This document shows positions 9,137 to 18,100 of a stretch of 64,000 nt of DNA, piece by piece; the first letter of the stretch is position 1, and each line of letters starts with the position of its first letter. This DNA is from JAICXG01 sp036494545. Its GTDB lineage: Bacteria; Verrucomicrobiota; Verrucomicrobiia; Chthoniobacterales; UBA10450. The translations under genes were made by a program, and so were the position numbers. The stretch spans positions 434,001 through 498,000 of the forward strand of contig DASXOB010000007.1 of assembly GCA_036494545.1 (NCBI GenBank), written 5' to 3'. The notes below the pieces were generated by a model, which was given only the letters and a program-made list of their open reading frames with translations, did no database searches and was not told the DNA's origin.

Positions 9137-9964
9137 TCAGCTCGCGGTAGCGCGATTCGACGAGTTTGTCGACGACCATGGAGTCTGGGGCGCGAGGTGG
9201 TATTGCCGGTTCAATTGTCGTGTCGCGGTTGCGGCAATTTTTTCCACGATTTTGAGACGCACGACTTCCGGGCTTTCGTGCCAGACCGGTTTGCGCTGAA
9301 GACGAAGCGCGCCACTGTGCGCAACGAGAAGACCCCAGCCCAAAGGTACTTCCGCTTCGCGCAGGAGTTCGTTAGGCAACACCAGATAAAGAAGATTGGC
9401 GCAGCAATAATGGGCCAGTCGCTCGAATTTCCGGCCATCGCGCAGCTGGTTTTGCAACGTGGTCAGTTCGCGGATGACCCTGCGATAGCCGCAGTGTTCG
9501 ATGGCCGCGAAGTCCCAGTCGTCCCATTCTGGAAAGAGCGTCTCTCCAGTGCGCAGTGTCGGATAATGTACGCGGAGATGTTTCTCCAAAATCTGCTGGC
9601 GACGATAGACGGATTCGAGCCGTGCGACCGTTCGTGGGCGGCGGCAATCGTCGCGTCGGAGGTCGGGAGTTGATTGTTTGCATTCGAAAACTGCCGTGTG
9701 GCCGAGGGCACCGCTGCGTCGCGGACGATACGCAGCTACGTCGGCGCGGTAGCGACACTTCGGCAGGGAAACTTCGAAGGCGGCAAGGCGGTAGCCGTTT
9801 TCCTGGGCCCATAAAAAGGCGAGCTGTTTCAGCCCGCGGTGCGCGGCGGTCTCTCCGTGCTTTGCCGAAGTAGCCTGCCAAACGCCGTTTTTTTCCGAAA
9901 CAGGCGACGGCGTTCGCCGCTCTTCGCCCTGGCGTGGAACTGACTCGCCTAACGAGTCAGCCAT
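9137..9964 (-). CDS. PD-(D/E)XK nuclease-like protein, uncharacterised
   Basis: This 275-residue protein has a core that reads HRGLKQLAFLWAQENG, then RADVAAYRP and VFECKQS. An Asp followed about 20 residues later by E-x-K is the signature of the restriction-endonuclease-like (PD-(D/E)XK) fold, and the leading HRxLKxxA helix resembles MmcB-type putative repair nucleases. The second half (DLRRDDC, ERLAHYCCANLLYLVLP) is not recognised. The start at 9964 overlaps the end of hemB by 16 bp, which implies translational coupling. The longer frame to 10063 overlaps hemB more deeply and looks like shadow. The nuclease assignment rests on motif spacing only. Confidence 0.6.
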   Translation of the reverse strand: MADSLGESVPRQGEERRTPSPVSEKNGVWQATSAKHGETAAHRGLKQLAFLWAQENGYRLAAFEVSLPKCRYRADVAAYRPRRSGALGHTAVFECKQSTPDLRRDDCRRPRTVARLESVYRRQQILEKHLRVHYPTLRTGETLFPEWDDWDFAAIEHCGYRRVIRELTTLQNQLRDGRKFERLAHYCCANLLYLVLPNELLREAEVPLGWGLLVAHSGALRLQRKPVWHESPEVVRLKIVEKIAATATRQLNRQYHLAPQTPWSSTNSSNRATAS

Positions 9965-11028
9965 TGTGCCAGCTCCCGCGCCCAGTAGGTGACAATGAGA
10001 TCGGCGCCGGCACGTTTCAGGCCAGTCATGATCTCGACCACGGCTTGGCGTTCGTCGATCCAACCTCGCTCGGCGGCGGCTTTGACCATCGAGTATTCGC
10101 CGCTGACGTGATAAACGGCGGTCGTTAGGCTAAAGCGCTCGCGCACTCGCCAGAGAATGTCGAGATAAGGCAGGGCTGGTTTCACCATGATGATGTCAGC
10201 GCCTTCCTCGACATCGAGGGCAGCTTCCCGCAGAGCCTCATTGCCGTTCGCCGGATCCATTTGGTACGTGCGCCGGTCACCAAACTGCGGCGGGCTTTCT
10301 GCCGCCTCGCGGAACGGTCCATAAAAGGCGGAGGCGAATTTGACCGCGTAGCTCATGATTGCAGTCTGATCGTAACCGGCAGCGTCGAGCGCTTCGCGGA
10401 TCGCGCCGACGCGTCCATCCATCATGTCGCTGGGCGCAACGATGTCGGCGCCGGCGCCGGCGTGCGACAGGGCGGTCTTCACCAGCAGTTCCACGCTCTC
10501 GTCATTCAAGACGTGAAAGTGATCGCCATCGATCCGTGTGACGCCGCAGTGGCCGTGGCTCATATATTCACAAAGACAAACGTCGGTAATGACGAGCAGA
10601 TCGGGGGATTCCGCCTTGATTGCGCGCACCGCCTTTTGAACGACGCCTTTTTCCGTGTAAGCGCCGGAAGCCTTGTCGTCCTTTTCGTGAGGAATGCCGA
10701 AGAGAATAACTGCCCGGACGCCGGCGTCGGCCGCATGTTTGGCTTCCGCGGCAATCTCGTGAGGCGCGAGCTGCTCGACGCCTGGCATACTACCGATCGC
10801 GCGGCGCGTTGCGATCCTTTCGCTGACGAAGAGCGGAAGGATGAAATCGCGTGGAGTGAGAGTAGTTTCGCGCACGAGGTCACGGAGCGCGGCGGTACGA
10901 CGGAGACGACGTGGACGACGAACCAGGTTTCTCACCTGCGGAGGGTAATTGAAGCCGATAAATGCGGCAAGCTCACCCGAGGACGAGATGACAGGATCCT
11001 GTCTCCAGTGTTTGTTGGCGCTCGTCAT
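9949..11028 (-). CDS. hemB: Delta-aminolevulinic acid dehydratase (porphobilinogen synthase)
   Basis: This enzyme condenses two 5-aminolevulinate molecules to porphobilinogen in haem biosynthesis. It shows the zinc-ligand cysteine motif DVCLCEYMSHGHCG, MMDGRVGAIREALDAAGY, the first active-site lysine in SYAVKFASAFYGPFREA, DRRTYQMDPANGNEALRE and the Schiff-base lysine in IMVKPALPYLD. The metal-binding cysteines indicate a zinc-dependent form. The start is uncertain: ATG at 11028 gives 359 residues, while GTG at 10935 would give 328, closer to the family and starting just before RRPRRLRRT. The stop codon TAG lies inside a GCCTAACGA copy that also forms the small palindrome TGACTCG-CCTAA-CGAGTCA (9941-9959). 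Confidence 0.93.
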   Translation of the reverse strand: MTSANKHWRQDPVISSSGELAAFIGFNYPPQVRNLVRRPRRLRRTAALRDLVRETTLTPRDFILPLFVSERIATRRAIGSMPGVEQLAPHEIAAEAKHAADAGVRAVILFGIPHEKDDKASGAYTEKGVVQKAVRAIKAESPDLLVITDVCLCEYMSHGHCGVTRIDGDHFHVLNDESVELLVKTALSHAGAGADIVAPSDMMDGRVGAIREALDAAGYDQTAIMSYAVKFASAFYGPFREAAESPPQFGDRRTYQMDPANGNEALREAALDVEEGADIIMVKPALPYLDILWRVRERFSLTTAVYHVSGEYSMVKAAAERGWIDERQAVVEIMTGLKRAGADLIVTYWARELAQWLTR

Positions 11029-11788
11029 GCGGCGATCTTTGCCTAACGAGAAGTGCAACTATCTGTTGATCGACGTGAGCAACTCGTTCACCAAACTCGC
11101 CTTCGCCACGAAGGAGAAGATATATCCGCCGGAGCGGATTGAGACGGCAAAGCTGAATGTCACGCGCCTAACGAAGGTTTTTCGAGGACACGCTCTCGAT
11201 CTGGTGGTCGTTTCTTCAGTCGTGCCGAAGAAGAACACTGTTATTCGCAGGGCGGCGAAGAAACTTTCGACTCTCTTCGTGAGCGCAAAATGCGAACTGG
11301 GCGTTGGGGTTGATTATCCTGCTCCCGCGTCAATCGGCGCGGATCGATTGGCGAACGCGGCAGCAGTCGCTGCACTCTATAGCTCGCCGGCGGTGGTGGT
11401 GGATTTCGGAACGGCAGTCACCTTCGATGTTGTCTCGACTCAGGGTTGTTACATCGGCGGTGTGATCGCGCCGGGTCTCGAAGCGATGACTCGCTACCTC
11501 TATAATCGAACCGCTCTGCTCCCACAGCTCAGTCTCGCTGAACCGCGACGGGCAGTTGGTCGCTCGACCAAGGGTGCGATGATGTCGGGCGCAGTGTTTG
11601 GCTATCGCGGTCTGGTGAAGGAGATCCTGGCGAAGATTTCCGCGGAAGCCTTTCGCGGACGAAAGGCAACGGTGATTGCAACTGGCGGCTATGCAAGGCT
11701 CATCGCGGCGCGACTTCCGGAGATCGATGTCGTGCATTCCAATTTAACCCTGGAAGGTTTGCGTGTGATTGCGAACCTGAATCGTTAG
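11027..11788 (+). CDS. coaX: Type III pantothenate kinase
   Basis: Catalyses the first committed step of coenzyme A synthesis, ATP-dependent phosphorylation of pantothenate. The 253-residue ASKHA-fold protein has the phosphate-1 motif LLIDVSNSFTKLA (the usual D-x-G-N-T has become DVSNS), DYPAPASIGADRLANAAA, the catalytic-base region VVVDFGTAVTFDVV and GGVIAPGLEAM. The ATG at 11027 was preferred over 10949 because it gives the family length. It overlaps head-to-head with the proposed ATG of hemB. The stop TAG lies in a motif copy (11782). The ROK kinase follows after 16 bp. panC at 49.9-50.7 kb makes the substrate of this enzyme. Confidence 0.9.
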   Translation: MRRSLPNEKCNYLLIDVSNSFTKLAFATKEKIYPPERIETAKLNVTRLTKVFRGHALDLVVVSSVVPKKNTVIRRAAKKLSTLFVSAKCELGVGVDYPAPASIGADRLANAAAVAALYSSPAVVVDFGTAVTFDVVSTQGCYIGGVIAPGLEAMTRYLYNRTALLPQLSLAEPRRAVGRSTKGAMMSGAVFGYRGLVKEILAKISAEAFRGRKATVIATGGYARLIAARLPEIDVVHSNLTLEGLRVIANLNR

Positions 11789-11804
11789 GCAAAGGAAAAG
11801 AACG

Positions 11805-12743
11805 ATGGAGAGGAGCGCGATCGGGATCGACTTTGGCGGAACCTCGGTGAAGCCGGGTGTGGTCGCGGAGAGCAGGGTGGTAAGTCGGATCGAGCCGTTG
11901 CACACTCAAAATTTTCAAGGCCACGATGCGTTGCTCGCGGCGATTCGCGTCGCGGTTGAGGAGTTACGCCGGCAACATCCGGAGGTGGCAGCGATCGGCG
12001 CAGGCTTGCCCGGGATGGTCGACAGCATCAAGGGCCGCGTCTGGCAGCTTTCCAATGTTGCGGGCTGGGAAGATGTGCCGCTGCAGGCGCTGCTGGAGGA
12101 ATGGACCGGTTTGCCTGCGGCCATCGAGAACGACGCAAAAGCGATGGCGTACGCAGAGTGGAAATATGGAGCCGCCCACGACGGCGTGAACGTGGTTTGC
12201 GTCACGTTGGGTACGGGTGTGGGCGGTGGGCTGATCCTTGAAGGGAAGTTGTATCGCGGCAGCTGGCTTGGGGCGGGAGAGATTGGGCAGATGACGATCG
12301 ATCCTCAGGGTGTTCCAGGTCGGTATGGAAATCTCGGTGCGCTGGAAAAATATGTCGGCAACCGCCAAATCGCGGAGTGTGCGCAGGCGCTTTACCGCGA
12401 GGCCGGCCTAACGAAAACGCCGGACGAATGTTCGCCGCTCGCGCTCGAAACGGCGGCCAAGGCCGGCGACACGATTGCGCATAAAGTCTGGTCGGAGGTC
12501 GGTTTCGCGATCGGAATTACGCTCTGCGATGTTATCTGGCTGCTAAACCCGGATCGGATTGTCATCGGCGGCGGAGTGGCGCACGCCGGCGAGTATCTCT
12601 TCGGACCGATCCGGGAGGTGATCGAAGCGCGGACAATGAAGATTTTTCACGAAGGCCTGACAATCGTGCCGGCGAAGCTGGGGAACGATGCTGGGATGAT
12701 TGGCAGTGGGGCGCTGGCTCTGGAGAAGGCGACGAAATTATAG
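11805..12743 (+). CDS. ROK-family sugar kinase (glucokinase-like)
   Basis: The 312-residue product has the ROK/ASKHA features: phosphate motif GIDFGGTSVKPGVV near the N-terminus, the base-containing ENDAKAMAYAE, LGTGVGGGLILEG, GEIGQM and the adenosine motif VIGGGVAHAGE. It should phosphorylate a hexose, most likely glucose, using ATP. The Cys-x-Cys-Gly-x-x-Gly-Cys zinc motif that usually follows the substrate His is absent: the equivalent stretch reads RYGNLGALE, and the His is Gln in GEIGQM. Substrate choice is therefore uncertain. AAAGGAAAAG precedes the ATG as a weak ribosome site. It probably shares a transcript with coaX. Confidence 0.8.
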   Translation: MERSAIGIDFGGTSVKPGVVAESRVVSRIEPLHTQNFQGHDALLAAIRVAVEELRRQHPEVAAIGAGLPGMVDSIKGRVWQLSNVAGWEDVPLQALLEEWTGLPAAIENDAKAMAYAEWKYGAAHDGVNVVCVTLGTGVGGGLILEGKLYRGSWLGAGEIGQMTIDPQGVPGRYGNLGALEKYVGNRQIAECAQALYREAGLTKTPDECSPLALETAAKAGDTIAHKVWSEVGFAIGITLCDVIWLLNPDRIVIGGGVAHAGEYLFGPIREVIEARTMKIFHEGLTIVPAKLGNDAGMIGSGALALEKATKL

Positions 12744-12794
12744 CGCGACTGGCCCGCCTGCCGAGGAGGGAAGCTGCGAAATGGAGTGATCGCC

Positions 12795-13313
12795 TTAAGA
12801 CGGCCTAACGATTTTCTGGCTAATCAAACGCTCTTCGTCGAACTCGAAATAACCCTTGAAGTGCTCGCCGCGTAGAAGGAATGGCAGCCAGTAACGATCG
12901 CCCGCCCACATCTCATCGTAGGGAATCTGATCGAGCTCCGTCCAGAGCGGGACTGCCTCCGGGGTTTCGCGCGGCTCGCCTTTATAATTGTGAGCAAGGA
13001 AGACCGTGCAATGAACACGGTTGCCGTCGCGGAATTGGAAATGCAGCTCGCCATGCGGCCGCGCGCCTAACGGCATGATGTTGAGTTCCTCCAGAGTCTC
13101 GCGGAGTGCGGCCGCGAGCGGTGTTTCTCCCGGGTCGATCTTGCCGCCTGGTCCATTGATTTTTCCAGCACCGAAGCCGCGTTTTTTGCGGATAAGGAGA
13201 ACTCTTCGCTTCTGCACGATGAAGACCAGATTTACGCGGGTGCGTGGTTGCCAGGTTGCCCAGTCGATCATGTCGCCCGATAACTTCTTCTTCGGCGCCG
13301 GTGAGGCGGGCAC
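12795..13313 (-). CDS. Nudix hydrolase, MTH1-like
   Basis: The Nudix box is complete: GGKIDPGETPLAAALRETLE followed by ELNI. The C-terminal part, DEMWAGDRYWLPFLLRGEHFK then GYFEFD, closely follows the pattern of eukaryotic MTH1, the oxidised purine nucleoside triphosphatase. Sanitation of 8-oxo-dGTP or a related nucleotide is the likely role. The frame opens at 13313 with 172 residues. An internal ATG at 13271 (MIDWATW) is a good alternative and would leave 54 bp to the divergent TPR gene instead of 12. The C-terminal VRPS is encoded partly by a motif copy (12804). Confidence 0.82.
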   Translation of the reverse strand: MPASPAPKKKLSGDMIDWATWQPRTRVNLVFIVQKRRVLLIRKKRGFGAGKINGPGGKIDPGETPLAAALRETLEELNIMPLGARPHGELHFQFRDGNRVHCTVFLAHNYKGEPRETPEAVPLWTELDQIPYDEMWAGDRYWLPFLLRGEHFKGYFEFDEERLISQKIVRPS

Positions 13314-13325
13314 AAAATCGATAGA

Positions 13326-15113
13326 ATGAAAATGGGACGACGTGCGATCATCCTGCTGCTCTTTTTCGGTTCGTTAGGCATTTCGTCAGGTGAGAACGTG
13401 GTTGCCCCAACGCAGGCGGAAATTGAGGCCATGTATACCGCGGCGTCGCAGGAAGTGAATGCCGGAAATTACGGCGAGGCGCTGAAAAAACTGGATGCGA
13501 TCGACGCCCGGCAGCCTGAGGTGGCGGTAGCAAAAAATCTGCGCGGGGTCGCTTTGATGCGAATGGGGGAGTTGGGTCTGGCGGAAAAGGCGCTGCAAAA
13601 AGCGAAAGAGCTCGATCCTGATCTTTGGGAAGTCCGATTCAACCTGGCCGAAGTTCCATTCCTGCAAAAGAACTGGTCAGAAGCCCGCGATCGTTTCGAA
13701 ACGCTGGCAAAAGTACCTAACAAGCAAAGGAATGTCGCCACGGCTGATCTGATTGAATTCAAAATCTTTCTTACCTGGCTGCTACAACACAAGGAGAGAC
13801 AGACTAACGAACTGCTCCAGCGCCTCAAGGCTTCCTCTGCCAGTCCGGCTTATTATTGTGCGCGGGCGGCGTTAGCGTTTCAGCAACAGGATATAACCGA
13901 GGCGCGGGTCAATTTGCGCGCCGCGGAGAAGGCTTTTCCGCCACTGCAGACAAAGCTTTTTCTCGAGTCGTTCTACGAGATTGGCTGGATGAATAAACCG
14001 CAAGGTTCCGTGCCGGTGGCGTTGGAGGCGATGTCGGAAGCTGATCGCGTCGCGGCCGCGCAAGGCCACCTTAAGGAGGCCGAACAAGCCTATCGAGAGG
14101 GCGGTTACGACGAGGCGTTGCAGTTACTCGACCAGGTGGATGCGGTCGCGCCGAATCAGGCCGCAACCTACAATTTGCGTGGCGAAATTTCCCTCGCGCA
14201 GGGAAAGCTGGACAAAGCTGAGTCCTTTTTTCGAAATGCGCTGACGGCCGATCCGCAGTTGGAGGAAGCGCGATTCAATCTGGCGCAGATTCCATTGAGG
14301 AAAGGCGATTACGAGGCGGCGCGCAAACAACTGGAAGAGTTACAAGGTGCCGGCTCGGGCGTAACTGGCCGGCAGCATGTGCGCGAGCAGCTGATTCAGT
14401 ATGAGATATACCTCACCCTTTTGCTCCAGGATCGCGATGGCGCGGCGCAAAAAGCAATCGAGCAATTCACGATGACAGACGAAACCCCGGCTCTCTACTA
14501 CGCGCAGGCTGCGTGGGCTTTCAAACATCAGAACCCGCGCCAGGGGAAGAATTGGGTGGCAAATGCGGCAAATCTTTTTTCACCGGAAGAGAATCGGATT
14601 TTCGCAGCGCCTTTAAGCGATCTTGGATGGTTGGGCAACGGCGCGACAGTCACTCCAACACCGACGGCCACCTTCGTCCAAGTGAGTCCATCGCCTGCCG
14701 CGCAACCAGCGCCGTCTTCAACGCCTGAGAAATCTTCAACAGTTGTGACAGGTGACAATGCTGGCGCTACTCCGGCAAAATCACCCGCGATAAAAAAAGT
14801 TGTGCGCGAAAAAGGCGAACGAAAACGCCGAGGCGAATCAGAACAATCTAGCGTCAGCGATGATCACAAAACGACTGCGAAGTCTAAGGAGGAAAGGAAG
14901 CCGCGCCGGAAAAGAAGTGCGTTGAAGGAAACCTCGCCCATTCCTAGCCCAACGCCCGCCGCCACTCCCGAAGTAACGCGAAAACCACCACTGCAACAGT
15001 TTGGAGAGACGGTGGTGCATGTCTTGATTTCCCCGTTCCGTCACCGAGCTGCGAGAGAACCGAGCCCGGCGCCTTCACCGAGCTCGACAATCGCGCCGCA
15101 TCCTGTTCCCTGA
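13326..15113 (+). CDS. Secreted TPR-repeat protein (paralogue 1)
   Basis: The 595-residue protein starts with a Sec-type signal (MKMGRRAIILLLFFGSLG). Two similar modules follow (about residues 30-230 and 240-430), each with TPR helices such as NLRGVALMRMGELGLAEKAL and FNLAEVPFLQKNWSEARDRF, then a C-terminal tail rich in Pro, Ser, Lys and Arg with no fold I recognise. The modules match those of the next gene almost motif for motif (NLRG, FNLAEIPFLKK/FNLAQIP, FYEIGWM), so the pair arose by tandem duplication. TPRs mediate protein binding; the location is periplasmic or envelope-associated. The tail here is basic and lacks the membrane segment of paralogue 2. Confidence 0.75.
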   Translation: MKMGRRAIILLLFFGSLGISSGENVVAPTQAEIEAMYTAASQEVNAGNYGEALKKLDAIDARQPEVAVAKNLRGVALMRMGELGLAEKALQKAKELDPDLWEVRFNLAEVPFLQKNWSEARDRFETLAKVPNKQRNVATADLIEFKIFLTWLLQHKERQTNELLQRLKASSASPAYYCARAALAFQQQDITEARVNLRAAEKAFPPLQTKLFLESFYEIGWMNKPQGSVPVALEAMSEADRVAAAQGHLKEAEQAYREGGYDEALQLLDQVDAVAPNQAATYNLRGEISLAQGKLDKAESFFRNALTADPQLEEARFNLAQIPLRKGDYEAARKQLEELQGAGSGVTGRQHVREQLIQYEIYLTLLLQDRDGAAQKAIEQFTMTDETPALYYAQAAWAFKHQNPRQGKNWVANAANLFSPEENRIFAAPLSDLGWLGNGATVTPTPTATFVQVSPSPAAQPAPSSTPEKSSTVVTGDNAGATPAKSPAIKKVVREKGERKRRGESEQSSVSDDHKTTAKSKEERKPRRKRSALKETSPIPSPTPAATPEVTRKPPLQQFGETVVHVLISPFRHRAAREPSPAPSPSSTIAPHPVP

Positions 15114-15161
15114 CTTGGAGCGCAGAATTAAAACTTGTCATCCTTAATTAGTCGCCGTTTG

Positions 15162-18100
15162 ATGCGCGCTGTGATGACGATTCGAAAGTTCATGGGTATC
15201 GTCCTCCTGCTCCTGACTCCTTTCGTTGCGCTCGGCGCCACCCCGGAGAAGTCGGAGCTGGAAGCGACGTACGACAAAGCATTTCGCGCGTTTGACAGCG
15301 GAAACTATGACGAGGCACTCAAGGCTCTCGATGCGGTCGATAAACGTCAACCGGACCTGGCTGAATCGCTTAACCTGCGGGGCGTGGTCTATATGCGCCA
15401 GAAAAAATATGACAAAGCTGAGACGGCTTTGCGCAAGGCGATTTCGATCGAACCAAAATTTTGGAACGCCAGCTTTAACCTCGCCGAAATTCCCTTTCTG
15501 AAAAAAGACTGGCAGGAGGCGCGTAACCGCTTTGAGGCTTTGGTCGCGGGCGAGAACCAAAATCTGCAGCCGGAAACCGGACAGCTCATTCAATACAAAA
15601 TCCTCCTCACCTTTGTCCTTCAGGGAAAAGAGAACACGGTCGATTGGATCATGAACAAGTTCGAATCGGCGAAGGACAGCCCGGCGCTTTACTTCTCGAA
15701 CGCCGCGCTCGCTTTTCAGCACGATAATCAGAAAGAAGCGAACGAATGGCTGAGCGCGGCGAAGAAACATTTCTCCGAGCCCTTAAATAAACTTTACGCC
15801 GAATCCTTTTACGAAATCGGCTGGATGCAAAAGCCGCCCGGTGAATCGCGCGCGGCGATTGAGATCACTTCCGCAACGGAGCGCGCTGAACGCCTGAAGG
15901 CAGACGCGAAGGCCAATTTCGAGAAAGCGGAGCGCGCTTTCGAACAGCACGATTTCGACGGTGCCCTAAAGTCTCTCGATCTGGCGGAGGCGGCTGTGCC
16001 TAACGAAGCCCCCTACGATAACCTGCGCGGCGAAATCCTGATGGAGCAAGGCAAATTCGACGAGGCCGAGGTCGTCCTGCGTAAGGCTTTCACCGCCGAT
16101 CCGAAGTTCCGCGAAGCGCAATACAACCTCGCGCAGATTCCTTTCAAGAAGGGCGAATACGCCGAGGCGCGCGATCGGTTCGAAGCGCTCTTTGGGGAGA
16201 CGCCCGGAGACGACAAAAACCAGGCGTCGCAACTGATTAAATACAAGATTTTTCTCACTCTGCTCCTGGACGGGAAAGAGAACGAGGCCCAACAGCTAAT
16301 GGATCAGTTCAAGTTTACCGGGGACACGCCGGCGCTTTACTATGCGCATGCCGCCTGGGAATTTAAGCATGGCCATGAGGATGAAGGGAGCGATTGGGTC
16401 AGTTCTGCGCGCAAGATCTATTCGCCTCCGCTCAACTTGGTTTTTGCCGACTCCCTTTACGACCTCGGTTGGCTGAAAAAATCCGGCGAGGAAACGTCGA
16501 GTGTTACTCTGGCGCAGGCCGATGCCTCGCCGGCCGGGCCAACTCCTGCAATGCGACTCGGCCAATCGGAATCATTGCCGGCGCCGGGAGCGCAGAGTTC
16601 AGGAGAGAGTCCTGCCGCTACGGTGAGTTCCACTCCCGCTCCGGCCGGGGCCTCGCCGGCCGCGACGACTTTCCCGGTGGTGGCGGCGGCCAAGGCTCCG
16701 CCCGAAGAATCAATTTCCTCCAAGGTTGGCGCAGCCAAATCTCCAGTGAAAACTCTGCCGAAAACTGCCTTTCAGCGAAGTCCCGCCACTGCCGCGCCAA
16801 CAAAGGCACGAGGCGGTTCGTCTACGTGGGCCGAAATCGGCGATCGGATGTTACGTCCTGGTACTTTGTTGGCTGGCAGCGTTCTGTTGGCCGGCATCTT
16901 GCTTCTCGTTTGGCTCGTAGTGCAACAAGCCCGTCGCAATCTTACCGCAGTTCCCGCCTATCAGTCCCCCGGCACCCAGGTCACGAGGCCTGCTCTTAGC
17001 GACGAGGAGGCATCTCAGCCGCGCGGCCAGCACAACGCTTCGCGCGATCTCGTGTCAACTGGCCCGCCAAAACTCTCTCTCAACCTGAAAGGTAGCGAGC
17101 CTTCTGTCCGTGCGGCTGTTCTGCCATCCACGGCACGTGGCCTAGCTGCAGCTGCAAACGGGCCGGCTGTTTCGCCTAACGAATCGACACAATCGGAAGC
17201 GGAATCGCAAAAACCCTCCGAGCCCGCACCATCGGATCGAACAATTATTCCCCCCGCTTTACCAGTGACACCCGCGCCCGCTGTGGCCAAGCTACCGCAG
17301 CCGCCCGAAAAGAAATTGGAGGTCGAGCAAGCCCCCTTGCGCGACAAGGAAGAAGTTTCATTGCCAGCGGTCGCCGCGACGGAAACGGCCGTTATAACGC
17401 CGATCGCAAAGAGTTTCGAGAAAACGGAAGCCGCTGGCGAGAAGAGTGATTCCGCCGCGGCGGAAGTTGAGACGGCCGCGCGCAAAGAATCTGACCTCCC
17501 GCAAACGTTCACAAAACCGGAGTCCAAAAAATTTGAACCTGAAAAGGTCGAGCCGGAATTGGCTAAGCTGGCGGAAGTCGAAGCCACTCACGCAGAAGGT
17601 GAAAAAGTTCAACCAGCCGAGGTTGAGCCGGTGAAGGTTGAGGCCGCGAAAATTGAAACTCCAATAAGCGAACCTTTAAAGGTAGAGGCTGCCAAAGCCG
17701 AAGATGAAGCGGTGAAGGAAGCCAAGACCGAACCGGAGGAACCGTTCGCAAAAGAACCCAAAATCAAGACGGGCTTTCCGTTTCCGGTCGAAGAAGAAGA
17801 GGAACCGGTTTTCGCCGTCGAGGAACCGATCGGTCAGGGTGCGCCTGTGCCGGAATTGACGACCGCGCTTGCTCCCGAACCCGTAATCTCCGAACTGGCG
17901 CAACCCGAGCCGGAATCGCCGCTCGAGCTGATTGAACCTGAGGAGGAAGTCGCCGCACCGATTGCTGGTCGACGACCCATCTACTCTCCCATTGAAACTC
18001 CATCGTTTGCTTCTAAGATCATTTCCACTGAATCCATCCGTCTGCAGTCAACTACACCAGTAATCATGCCTGAAACCACCATCACTCCCGCGTCCGTTCC

